Positions 12,847 through 23,075 of a stretch of 64,000 bases of DNA are shown piece by piece (the first letter of the stretch is position 1; each line of letters begins with the position of its first letter). Both the position numbers and the translations under genes were made by a program. Source of the stretch: Sapria himalayana (Eukaryota; Streptophyta; Magnoliopsida; Malpighiales; Rafflesiaceae); the NCBI GenBank assembly GCA_029783825.1, contig JAREIK010000746.1:191507-255506 (forward strand). The letters run 5' to 3'. Below the pieces are notes generated by a model. The model worked only from the letters and a program-made list of their open reading frames with translations. It made no database searches and was not told the DNA's origin.

Positions 12847-13321
12847 AATTCAATAGCATGGCAATGATTGTCATTAACAATAATGCCCATTACCATGCTA
12901 TTTCTAGATGCACTAGTTTGGTAATATTTTTTAAACAAGCATCATATTTTGGAATTTTTATTTAAAACATATTATTTCCATACAAACCTCCTTTTTAACT
13001 TTTTTATAATTAATCATGGACTTATGCATGAAGCTGAGCAACATAGAAGAATATGTTGATAGCAGTTCACTAGAAATCTTGGGAAAATCTTGATTTAGTA
13101 ATTTAAAAATAAGCTCATGATTATCTCGTAGTATGAAATTTCTTACAAATAGCTGTTGGTGTAGCATGCACTAGTCTATCTGTTTATGAGTGACATTGTG
13201 TTGTGTTCTTTATTGGTTTGTAAAATATAGTATATTATGCTCCATGTGCAGGTGTAACAATATTCTCTATCTACGTAGAGTACCAAAGGACAAAGAACTA
13301 GAAGATGCTGACCATGCCTGA

Positions 13322-13904
13322 GAGACCTATATGTGTGTTTTTAAGCCCTAGATTATTTCTTTCTATTGACTTTGATGCTATGTGTATTAGCATGAAAGTA
13401 CATGTGTCTGTGTTTACACACACACACACACACATACATGCACAAGTATACATACATGCAACTGATCGCAAGGTTATAAAAAAGTGTTGTTGGAAGAGCA
13501 GCTAGATACAAGAAGGGCATTGAGAAAAAAAAGGAAGAAGGAGGTGGAGGTGGATAGGAAATACAGACTAGAACTAAAGGAAGCATTGCAAATGGTCATG
13601 GAGGGGCATCCTTAGGTGCTTGATTAGTATGTAGATTTTGAGGAGGTGTGGGCGAGAAAGCAACGTCAATTTCACAGACAGATTATACGTTATGTATTGT
13701 CATTAGATACATTGATGAAGAATAAGATGTAATCAAGTTTTGTTATGTTTATGTTTTAACTATGTAGCATATTATATCAAAATATTTTATTAATTGTTTT
13801 ATTTTTTGTTAATTATAAATAATGGTTTATGGTTTATTTTTTTTATAAAAATATGTAATTAAATATTATGTAAAAAATTAAAAATATGAAAATAATTTTG
13901 GAAT
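13322..13904 (+). other. CACTA 3' module downstream of SmF exon 4
   Basis: Sequence just past the SmF stop (to about 13400) is shared with 55120-55205. Sequence around AAAGCAACGTCAATTTCACA (about 13660-13770) is shared with 38147-38245, 39390-39500 and 54495-54590. A lysine/glutamate-rich frame at about 13490-13610 (KKRKKEVEVDRKYRLELKEA) is not recognised. Confidence 0.6.
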
Positions 13905-14040
13905 GAATAAAGCTAGAGATTTTTCCGTTGCTAATTTAGCTAAGGAAATTTTCCTCGATAAGTTAGCTAGGGAATTTTCTCTTGCTAATTTTGATAGGGT
14001 AAATATTTACTCTTTAATTTTAATGACATGCACTTTAGAT

Positions 14041-17000
14041 TAGAGGTGTCAAATAGGCCAATTTCTGTCGTGCCTAGCCCGGCACGGCACTGAAATTTCT
14101 TATGCCCATGCCATGTTATGCCGAAGCCAACCATGTCTCGTGCTATGCCTGGCCCGACATGGTACCATGGCCTGGTTGGCTCAATACCTCAACATGAGCC
14201 GAGGTACCGCTACCGTACTGCCCCATCAGGCTGAGGCTCGTCCTGATTGATCCAGTAACTAGGCGGGCTCGAATCTAAACCAACCCTAACTTCAATGGCA
14301 TGTTACTGGCTTACGGCCAATGGTTCAAATATTTAAGGAAAAATTATTTGAAATTTAGTCGTCGGATTTTGCCTCCTATGGCTATGGGGTAGAATCCGAC
14401 GACCCACATGATTCTGCCCTAAAAAATTCTTAAAAAATTCAAAAAAAAAATACTTTTTAAAAAAAAATTTCTAAATTTTTTCTATAAAAGCACCCCACCC
14501 CTTCTCTCTATTTTTTATGTTTTTGAAAAACATAAAAACTCACATTCTCTCTCTCTCAAACCCTCTCCTAAAATTCTCTCTCTTGGATTTTGGCTCGGCT
14601 TTTTGGGATTTGCAACTCAGGTTCGTCTTTAGTTGCATGTGCTTTTCCTTTACACTACTTTACAAGTATTTTTCTTTAAGCTATCCTATTGTCTATAAAA
14701 ACCAAAAAAATGACAAATACAAATACTAATAAAATTAATTTAAATTTAGAAAATGAAAATCTTATACAAAGTTTTGAGGTTGCTGAAACTTTAGTTTCTC
14801 CAGTCACCTCAGCCCAAACATCTAAAAAACAAAAAATAATAAGAACTTCTGTAGTATGGACTCATTTTAATATAATAAAATAAAAAATATTAGGGGTGAG
14901 AAAGAAGAAATGACACTATACAAATATTGTAAGAAACGTTTAACTTGTAAGAGTGTGTATGGGACTAGACACCTTAAAAGGCATGCCGAATTATGCACCA
15001 AAACACATGGTGCATTAGATTCTAGACAAACCCAACATATCTTTACATTTTTTGAGACTAGATTCAATTCAGTCTTAAAGTTTACCGCTTTCATATACCA
15101 TAGCGAGTTGGGTTGGGAAGGCATGACCATACTTATCACATTGATGGATCTTCCGATCAGATTTTTGGAAGATCCAATGATAGTGAGCATCATACAGACA
15201 TATTTTCAGCCTGTTTATCATAGGTTTTCTAGGTCCACATCTTGGAATGATATACTAAAATATTATAAGTTAGAAAAATAATTAATAATTAATGAATTTA
15301 TGGTACATAGAGGAGTGGTGTCCGTGATGTCCAATATCTAGACTAATCACGATGATGCATCTTATGCATATCTCACCACTCACTATGTAGATTCTAAATG
15401 GATTGTGAATAAAAAAATTAGAAGATTTTCCGAGATTCTCCATCCTCATGATGGGCCTACCATTTTTGAGTGTGTGCTATCTTTAGAAAATATTAAATTT
15501 TAAAAAAAATTTAGTATCACATTCGATAACGCATCTAATAATGGAGTAGCGATTAACATGTTTGTTAGGAATATTAGAAAGGCTCCATTAATAGAGAGTT
15601 TCCACGTCATATGCATGTGTCACGTGATTTACATGATTCTACAAGTGGGGATAAAGTTCCCTACTTTGAAAAACATAAACTCACTAAAATACATTTGTAT
15701 GCATCGTAGACAATTGGAGCTCGGTAGTCTCTGTTTGTCTATGAATATTAAGAGAAGAAATTCCAATCAGATGTGAGACACTATTGGAATTATACGTACC
15801 TAATGTTGGAGTCATGTGTTGGATACAAACACATGATATTCAACTACGTCAATAGTAAGAGTGACGAACTTTTTTGTGACGACACTAACTGGGTTTTATG
15901 AATCTAATTTATGATTCCTGAAGATTTTTTATGACATGATGAACATATGTTCGTTGGTTTATACTCTCATGACTTGCATTTCACTCAGGAGCATATGCAA
16001 GATTAGTAACATGTTTAAAAAGTATCGAGGTGACCCGAAACTTAGCCATATGGTTACAGATATGGAAACCAAGTACTTAAAGTACTAGTCTACCATTCCA
16101 TCTCTTTATTATCTCGCTACATGCATGGACCTTAGGGTTAAGGTGGAAGGGGTAGATAATATTTTGACTTACATTTCCTCGTGCATGAAACTAGAATACT
16201 CACCTGAAGGGTTCATTCATGAGAAGTTGACTGACCTTTTCACATACTTTGATACTAGGTATGGTGGTAGTAGTAGTGAGGCTGTGAGTATGGACATTGA
16301 TACCATATTCAGAGATGACGATTTTTCCAATTAGTTAGCTAGGGGAAAATGATAGGGTGGACCATCGAATAGGAGCGAGCTGTATCGGTACTTAGATACC
16401 AATTACTGTTCAATCCTATCACATTCTTATACTAAGAATCTTGATATATTATAGTGGTGGAAATCATATGAGGCTAAATTTCCCGTGCTATCTAAGTTGA
16501 CACAAGATCTATTGACTCCTCATATGTTGAGCGTAACAGTGGAGCCTACTTTTTTTATAGTGAAGGTGATTTTGGATAGGAGATCGAGATAATATCTTGA
16601 TATTGTTGAGGCTTTAGTATGCATGAAGGATTGGGAGGATTTGAGGTTTAATATTAAGGATCGTGCTGGGACTGGGAGTGGGATAATAGTGAATGCAAAG
16701 GAGTTGATTACTATTGATGATCCATATAATAGTGATATTGATATTGAGGTTGAGGATGATAATGATACGAAGATAGCTGATTAATGAGGTTGCTAATTGA
16801 TGCTTGATGGTTGACAATTACAGGATTGCGACATGCCAACAATGACACTTTTGTTACAGTTATGATTTTCCTTATGAGTTATTCTTGATTCTGATTTTTG
16901 ATGACGATGTTTTGTACTTATTTTTATTTACATTGTATTTTCTTTAGTTTGGCTACTTGTCACTTGGCTTTGTGGGTGTGACTTTGTTATTTTGTTTAAA

Positions 17001-17219
17001 TAAATTTTGTGTTTATTTTATGTTTATTTTTAATAATTTCATTAAAAATTCTAAAATATAATTATAATAAATTATAATCTAATTAAAACAGAATTAAAAC
17101 AAATAACATAAAAAAAATAAACTTTATACATATTCAAATATTTACTATTTACAATTTAAATATTTTTAATTATGATCTAATTTATATTTTATAAATACAT
17201 AATTATTCTAAACAAAAAA

Positions 17220-17251
<32 letters not shown>

Positions 17252-17412
17252 AAATAAATAAAATAAATAAAATAAATAAAATAAAAAAAAATTTAATTTT
17301 TTTAAACTGCCTCTTACAGGCCTGAACAGGCACAACCAAAAACCAGCCATGCCAACCAAACCATGCCAAGCCTTGCTTGAATAAACTGTGCAGGGCCAAG
17401 GCTGATACCGAG
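14041..17412 (+). mobile_element. hAT element with decayed transposase, right end lost
   Basis: The left end TAGAGGTGTCAAAT and the adjoining CCCGGCACGGCAC-type DNA match the hAT MITEs of this window. It interrupts the CACTA right subterminal region; the preceding 8 bases are CTTTAGAT. A transposase pseudogene occupies 14710-16784. At about 17305-17412 there is a patch with GGCCTGAACAGGCACAACC and CCATGCCAAG resembling a decayed right subterminal region. No TTTGACACCTCTA terminus or matching duplication is visible, so the right limit is approximate. Confidence 0.7.
14710..16784 (+). pseudogene. hAT transposase (RICESLEEPER-type, BED finger)
   Basis: Domains appear in family order. The N-terminus starts at ATG 14710 and reaches the BED finger, split by a frame change: VVWTHFNIIK (about 14850), then YKYCKKRLTCKSVYGTRHLK and RHAELC (about 14916-14997). 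The catalytic core has GWEGMTILITLMDLPIRFLE, then YAYLTTHYVDSKWIVNKKIR, RRFSEILHPHDGP and ITFDNASNNGVAINMF (about 15360-15570). A DUF4413-like stretch includes KKYRGDPKLSHMV and YLATCMDLRVKVEGVDNIL (about 16015-16160). The C-terminal dimerisation domain reads ELYRYLDTNYCSI, KSYEAKFPVLSKLTQDLLTP and VEALVCMKDWEDL (about 16380-16640), ending with TAA at 16782. At least several stops and frameshifts rule out activity. The neighbouring open frames on the minus strand are shadows. Confidence 0.88.
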
Positions 17413-17935
17413 TGATGCATGATTGATTATAAGGATGATAGAGATGAGTTACGTATGCATTTTGACTGGCTTACAAAGATGTTTTTGGATGGAGGACTAC
17501 AGTTCAACCCTAATGATCTACCTCAGATTGTTTGGTGTAATGCTCTAGCTACCACAACTACTCCATCACCTACAACAGCACCTACAGACCCACATCAGGA
17601 CTAGCAGTAGCAGATAGCTCTACCCTAGTACCGACATCTCACCCTGTGGACTAGAAATGTCGCAACATAACGATTATGATACTAGGTTGGATGATTGAGT
17701 GTATTGCACGCATTTTTTTTCAATGCCTTAAACATTGATTTTAGATTTAATTTTTTTTATTTTCTCTTGATGTTTTTAATATATATATGCAGTATATATA
17801 GTTGTTTGTTGGAATTAATTGGATTTTTTTTGTCATTTTATTTGTATATGTTTCTATAGCAACTACATCAAAACTAGAAGTTAATTGAATGTCTTTATGT
17901 ATTATTTGTTCTAGTTTCTGCAGCAACTACAGAAA
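17413..17935 (+). other. Unassigned segment with a short coding-like frame
   Basis: An open frame from 17419 to 17604 encodes a passage with MIDYKDDRDELRMHFDWLTK and a threonine/proline-rich tail (TTTTPSPTTAPTDPHQD). Such tails occur in several plant transposon proteins, but I cannot identify this one. The rest is AT-rich. Confidence 0.3.
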
Positions 17936-18708
17936 AACTACAAAAAAAATTTGGTCGTTAATTATCTGCCAAAACTTTTTAATATTAATGGTCGGTAAAT
18001 GATTACCAAATGGTCAGTAATATTTTTGGAGATCGATTACCTACCAATGATTTTAAAAGACTTTTGGTCAATTTTTTGTCAATTTTTTCGATTATTACTG
18101 CCCATTTTATGACCATTTACTGACCTAATGCTTTTGGTCAAAAAATGGTTGGAATATATTCGAAAATGGTTGGAATATAGTCGAAAATTATTTGTCGGTA
18201 AATGGTCTGTAAATTGTTGGTAATTACCGACCATTTAGAGACAATTTAGCAACCTAATGTTTTTTGTCAGAAAATGGTCAGAATATCATCGGATATTGGT
18301 TGTCGGTAATTGCCCTCAAAATGATCAGTTATTATCGACCATTTTGAGTCCATAAAATGACTAAGTGCTTTTGGTTAAAAAAATAGTTGGAATTTAGTCG
18401 GTAATTATTTGTCGGTGAATGGTCTGTAAATGGTCATTAATTACCGACCATTTAGAGACCATGTATTGACCTAATTAATTTGGTCAAAAATTTGTAGGAA
18501 TATAGTAGGTAAATGTTTGTCGGTTGAAGATTGGTAAATGGTCCGTAATTTATCGACCAACTGATTTTTTATCGTTAAAAAATTTAGCGACGAGCAGAAT
18601 TACGACCAATGATTTTGGATGGTAAATGGTTGCTATTTGGTTTCCGACCAAAAAAATCGAAATTAGCCACCAAAAAATTGGTCGATAATTTGGTAAATTT
18701 TAGTAGTG
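17936..18708. mobile_element. Small non-autonomous CACTA-type element
   Basis: The left end AACTACAAAAAAAATTTGGT (first C mutated to A) and the right end AAATTTTAGTAGTG are imperfect inverted termini of the CACTA type. They are flanked by AAA on both sides (17933-17935 and 18709-18711), a possible 3-bp duplication but weak in AT-rich DNA. The 773-bp interior consists of about four diverged units of roughly 120 bp, built on TCGGTAAATGGTC / ATTACCGACCATTTAGAGAC, with inverted pairs. No coding capacity. Confidence 0.75.
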
Positions 18709-18711
18709 AAA

Positions 18712-19470
18712 TTATATAATTGAAGTGCCTACTGTTGTGTCATATTAACATGCACGCTATCAACAAAAACATTAATCCATGACTACAATGCATATTGTGC
18801 AATTGAGGTGCCTACTACCATGCACAAATTCTCTTATCATGCATAACCAAGCAACATCCTTTTTATGGAGTAGATGCTCATCTCACACAGTATGTGATGG
18901 CAACATATGGGGCGTTACTACAGCATGTATGCCCATGTCCCCTGTGTTGGCACAATGTATGTTCTCTCATTTTTTAGTATTTTGAACCCTTACATGACTC
19001 AAGGTTTGATTTCCTTAGAGTTTTGGCTTTGATACTATGCATAATTCTATGCCAAACATAAAACTTGATGAAAAACACATAGTAAAAAAATTACAAGCAA
19101 TCCACTCATATAATATAATGGGCCAATGGATTGAAGCAGTCTAGATGTTAGGTGCTTCCATCAATAATAACATAAAAATAATAAAATAAGTAAAAAACAC
19201 AAAAGATATGATTATAAATTATAATAATTAGTATTCATTAATATATTGTTTATTTTTCTGTAATATTAATATGGTAATATTAGTTCAGAATGGGTTCAAT
19301 AAATTTGTGAGTAACTCTTGAGTTCAAATCCATGAACAATGAAGTGTCTCACACATTATATGGATTTAGTTGTTTGATTTGTAAGCTATTACAGCATTCC
19401 ATTGCTGACTATTGTTTGTGCTGTGTTTACATGTTACACTCATGAACTTTTACTATTTTTTGTGGAACAA
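18712..19470. other. AT-rich DNA, no recognised gene
   Basis: A frame at 18779-18985 is open but resembles nothing I know. Near 19022-19040 the sequence GGCTTTGATACTATG resembles the reverse complement of a Met-tRNA primer-binding site and could be a retrotransposon scrap. The tail end may be intron of the armadillo gene fragment that follows. Confidence 0.4.
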
Positions 19471-20427
19471 CCAGAACATCAGCAGCTTATTATTGACTCA
19501 AGTACTTTGCCACCTACACCGAGATGGATCTACTTCTCGGGTAGTGAATAGCATCCTAAGATGGGTAGTTGATGCAATCACCAACATTTCCCATGAGAAT
19601 AGCAACATCAAAACTCATATTAGGTTTCTATTTTTAATGCATTTTCTTTTGGCAATGTGCACAATGCTTTCTATTAATGAGTTATTTTTCAGGATGAATG
19701 TTAGAATACCCCCTCTAGTGGAATTGTTGGATTTCTTTGACGTTAAATTTTAAAGGGCATATAAAGGGGCACTAAGAACCTTAGCTTTCAAGAATGACGA
19801 GAATAAGAATCAGGTAATGTTCCTTATTGTGATTACTGATTTTTTGTCATTTACTTTGTCAAGATAAAATAATGCATTTTTTTGACTTTTCAGATTGTCG
19901 AGTGCAATGCTCTTCCCACAATCATCTTAATGTTGTGCTCAGAAGATGCTGCTATACATTGTGAAGTAAGTTGCTTTACTTAAAAATTGACATCTCAATT
20001 AATTTGTTAGTTATCATTATTCTGAAATTTTGATCTTGGCCTTTGTTTTCTTATTTGGACCAATTATTTTTGTTGTTGTAGGTAGGTGTGATTGGAAATT
20101 TGGTTCATTCATCTCCTAACATTAAGAAAGAAGTTCTATCTGTTGGGACATTGTAGCTTGTTATCAGTTTGCTTAGCTCCTTCCATTTGTAGCATTTTGT
20201 GGAAAATTGAATCTCTTTTTATTATGCATCTGATCAAATTATATTTTTATATCATTATTTAAAGTTTCTATCTGAATTTACTTTGATTTACTATAATTTT
20301 GATATTTAAATTTTCTTTTAATAATTCTCTAAAGGTTTTTCTGATAAATAGGTCATGTTTCCCTAAGAGCCAAAGGAAAGCTGCGTTACCACTGGGATAG
20401 TTTGTGGTAACTGATTCGGATTGCAAG
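19471..20427 (+). pseudogene. Armadillo-repeat BTB protein fragment (ARIA/ABAP1-like), with introns
   Basis: Four or five exon pieces match the conserved armadillo region of plant ARIA/ABAP1 proteins in order. The first piece is PEHQQLIIDSSTLP, then after a frame change GSTSRVVNSILRWVVDAITN and ISHENSNIKTHIR (19471 to about 19622). After an intron ending TTTTCAG come RIPPLVELLDFFDVKF, a stop, and GALRTLAFKNDENKNQ (to 19813, GTAATG donor). After the next acceptor (TTTTCAG, 19893) come IVECNALPTIILMLCSEDAA and IHCE (donor GTAAGT). Then VGVIGNLVHSSPNIKKEVLS (from about 20083) ends in a stop. A last piece, SQRKAALPLG, stop, FVVTDSDCK (about 20375-20427), ends at GTAAGC. The family proteins are nuclear, carry armadillo repeats and a BTB domain, and act in ABA signalling or cell-cycle control. 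Only part of the armadillo array is here and it is broken. Retained introns point to DNA-level copying. Confidence 0.85.
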
Positions 20428-21250
20428 GTAAGCATATGTTGATTTTTCATTCACTTATATTATTTTCAGGTTAGATATAAATCATTATATGAGAATTTTT
20501 GAGATTAATTTTTGTTTGGATTCATATTTTGTGCTTAAGTTATGAGGAAGAGGATGATCATAGTAAATAGGAATTCTTCAATATAATTTTTATGTATTCT
20601 TGTATTCATGTATTAAATAAATTATAAAAAAATATATTGTGTAATATAGTACCTTTGATTAATCATAGATTCTATATGTTTTCACCATTTGTCATTGACT
20701 GTGGATGTCGGGTCTTGTATCACAGGTCTAGATTTTTGATGAACTGACACAGTCCTTAGGGCAGTCTTATGAGCATTTTATCGTGGGTATGAGTCTCTAA
20801 CTAGTTCAACATGGCATGATCTTGTATGGCATGAAACACTTGGGTTTTAGCGAGCCTCATTTAGTGGCCCCATATGCCATTTGTGGTTGCGTGTGGGCTA
20901 GCCCAATGTGCTACTTGTGACCCATTACTCTTGCCCAAGCATTGTTTGTGCTAGGGTCATCATCAAACAATTGTGACTCATTACCCATGACAATGAGGCA
21001 TGTGCATAGCTACTTTGGTACTATGCATGAGTTGTTTTTGGGCACTCATGACTCAGGACCTAATAAACTGACCCAATTATTTTGTTAAAATGGCTAATTA
21101 ATCACTAAGCATGTTTAATATAAATTAGAAAACAACAATTATACCATACAATAGTGGTTGTGTGTTTTTGTAGGTAACAAAATATTTTTTTAAGATGAAA
21201 AATATATATCATTGTTTAAAAGCTATAGGTCTCTTATTCTATACTATTTA
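20428..21250. other. AT-rich intergenic DNA, no gene
   Basis: The stretch at about 20740-21060 is less AT-rich, with CCCATATGCCATTTG-like and GACCCATTAC-like phrases. It may be a very decayed hAT-derived piece, but no ends are visible. Confidence 0.35.
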
Positions 21251-21258
21251 TATGAAAT

Positions 21259-21649
21259 TTTTGGGCCCAACCGGGTTGGGGTGCCGTGCCAAGCACGGCA
21301 TGGTTTCTTGGAGGGCAATCCTGGCATGGGCCTGCGGCCCAAAAATTGCCCAGGTTTGGGTCAGGTCGGTCAAATTTTTACAAAATTAGGGTTTCTTGCG
21401 CACTATGCGGTTGTGCCACTGTCCCCCATCGGCCATCACCATGTCATCTCCATGTCAGGCATCGCTCGGTGCATGATCATCTGTGTAGTGCCCAAGTGCC
21501 TGGCATGTCACGTGGGCCAAAAACCCTCGGCATGACACGACATGACTCATACCCAGGGTCTGCCTGGCACAGGCTCGGGCACAGCACTGCAGTGTGTCGT
21601 GCTGGGCTTTGGGTGGGGACTGGGTCACCTCGCCCATTTGACACCTATA
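21259..21649. mobile_element. Decayed hAT MITE
   Basis: A GC-rich island with GGGCCCAACCGGG and GTGCCGTGCCAAGCACGGCA ends in CATTTGACACCTATA, the hAT right terminus of this window's MITE family. The left terminus has lost its GGTGTCAA. The bases around it, TATGAAAT (21251-21258) and GATGAAAT (21650-21657), could be the old 8-bp duplication with one mismatch. Overlapping open frames on both strands reflect base composition, not genes. Confidence 0.7.
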
Positions 21650-21657
21650 GATGAAAT

Positions 21658-22711
21658 CGCTTTGATTTTTATGGGTAAGATAATTAAGTTATTAACATCT
21701 CATAAATTATGTGTTAAGTGAGAATTTTGTGTATTATATATTATATTTTTTATAATTCATAAGCTCAATTGCTTAAACTTATAAAGACATATAATAATTA
21801 ATAATATTTTATCTAATAAATGCTATGCATCATTAGATTAATATATATTTTAATATTTAATTTAATTACTCTATTCGTTCTTTTCTTATGTATTTTTGAG
21901 TTTTATAGTTCTTTCCTAGTAAAACTTAACATAAATTTTAGTTAATTAGATATTATAGATAATACATTTGATCCATGTAATTAATTAAATTTTGTATGTA
22001 GTTGCATAAATATTAATGCACCGAATCTTATAAGAATTTTGAATTTAAAATATTTGTATGAGAATATTACTACGATGACTAATCATTTGTGAAATTTTTT
22101 TATTATATGTATTTGTTGGAGGTCATGTCTTTATTCAAATATAAGCATCTTTGTCCAAGGTATTGGATTCGAGACATATCATATGTATTCTTTAAATTTT
22201 GATGGTAAGACATTTATATATGAACTTCTCCCAGACCTTATGCTAAAATAGAAGGCTTGTGCACTAAGTACGATCTTTATATAATGAACTAAATATTTTA
22301 GATGATGTAGAGAAACCTTTCTTCTCTAGTGTCTTTCCTCAAATAAGCAAAATATTCAGTATTAATAGACACACTTAAATTGTATGAACAAATTCTAATA
22401 TGATAAATAAAAAAAAATACTAAATGAGAAATAATATCTAGCCAAATATAAATATTTTAAAAAATATATAACTTTAAAACTAGTACTGGAGTACTAGATG
22501 AGTTATTTAAGAAGATATGTTACATAATTTACAAAAAGATGGTGCATTAGACCCGTATAATTTATGTTTAGTATAATTATAATTGGATGCAGTTCATCTT
22601 GGATATTTTTTGTATATATAACTAATAATTGATGATAAAAAATTTTAGGTTGATAATTAGTTGAGATCTTTACTAAAATTTGAACAAGATTCTAAATTTT
22701 TATATTTTAGT
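21658..22711. other. AT-rich DNA, nothing recognised
   Basis: No open frame, repeat array or motif that I can support. Confidence 0.5.
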
Positions 22712-23075
22712 GAGAAATATATCCAACTTTTTTATTATATACTTTCAAAAATAAATTTTTGTTATATTCTAATAAAATATTAAAAGTGTTTGCACATTCA
22801 AAATTCAAGCCACACACTCAAAAATTTGTATTCTATAAGATTTTTGTATTGATACCATGTTGAGAAACAATGCAAAATAAAAGAAGAGTATTTGAGAAAT
22901 ATGTCCAACTTTTTATCATATAATTTCAAAAATTATTTTTTGTTATATTGTAATAAAATATTAAATGTTTCTGCACATTCAAAATGCAAGCCACTCACTC
23001 AAGAATTTGTATTCTATAAGATTTTGGCTTTGATACTATGTTGAGAAACAATGCAAAATAAAAGAAGAGTATTTG
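22712..23075 (-). repeat. 182-bp tandem duplication with LTR/primer-site features
   Basis: Two head-to-tail copies (start 22712 and 22894) share over 150 bp, including CACACTCAAAAATTTGTATT-like and TGTTGAGAAACAATGCAAAA segments. On the minus strand, each copy has CTCAACA (LTR-like end) followed immediately by TGGTATCA (first copy) or TAGTATCAAAGCC (second copy), the usual layout of a Copia LTR next to its initiator Met-tRNA binding site. I read this as the left part of a truncated Copia-type retrotransposon that has been tandemly duplicated. No gag or pol was seen. Confidence 0.55.

Larger units (their letters stand above)
10449..12990. mobile_element. Pack-MULE carrying SMXL gene fragments
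   Basis: The first roughly 150 bp (10449 onward, GAGTTTTGTATGGAAATAAT) reappear as the reverse complement at the right end (12840-12990, reading in from GAGGTTTGTATGGAAATAAT). This gives long imperfect terminal inverted repeats. Flanks are CTTTCTAAT (10440-10448) and CTTTTTAAC (12991-12999), a 9-bp target duplication with two mismatches. Long TIRs, a 9-bp duplication and host gene pieces inside are the definition of a Pack-MULE. It has no MULE transposase. It lies in the second intron of the captured SmF gene. Part of the inner TIR sequence (about 10580-10660) is repeated at about 11140-11220 between two copies of the captured exon. Confidence 0.88.
10179..13321 (+). pseudogene. SmF: Captured small nuclear ribonucleoprotein F (SmF) gene
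   Basis: Four exons in order match the conserved Sm-F protein, a subunit of the heptameric Sm ring on spliceosomal U snRNAs. Exon 10179-10266 encodes [20 protein letters not shown] plus KLKWGTEYK, between a TTGTAG acceptor and a GTAAGC donor. Exon 10337-10374 encodes [13 protein letters not shown]. Exon 13034-13097 encodes LSNIEEYVD, then after a one-base loss QFTRNLGKILI. Exon 13252-13321 encodes CNNILYLRRVPKDKELEDAD, HA and a stop. The order and phases fit a real gene copied with introns, so this is a genomic capture rather than a retrocopy. The start-codon exon is missing. Exon 3 is frameshifted, and the exon 3/4 junction would create TAG where Arg is expected. A Pack-MULE sits in the second intron. 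It lies inside the CACTA element, and exon 4 recurs at 55051. Confidence 0.85.
4997..14040 (+). mobile_element. Composite CACTA (En/Spm) element, right tip missing
   Basis: The left end reads CACTACAAGAAATT, the classic plant CACTA terminus. It is followed by subterminal motifs (TTAGCTAGGGAAA, GATTAGTGATGGATTAG) shared with 42319 onward and, inverted, with the end at 30902. Inside are a TNP1-like pseudogene, AT minisatellite, an hAT MITE and a captured SmF gene. A right subterminal stretch (about 13905-14030, with repeats such as TTAGCTAAGGAAATTTTCC) resembles 39650-39780. The final GTAGTG is not seen, because an hAT element begins at 14041. I infer one element from the module order; it could be two partial ones. 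No intact transposase is present, so it would depend on a partner. Confidence 0.6.

Noticed and set aside
12991..13033. SmF exon 3 extended upstream (frame DLCMK before LSNIEEYVD)
   Set aside because: Exon 2 at 10337-10374 already supplies SYMNL; the shorter exon 3 beginning after AAG at 13033 gives the conserved order without overlap.
21195..21654. Three overlapping + strand frames and one minus-strand frame
   Set aside because: Base-composition effect of the decayed hAT MITE; no conserved protein features.
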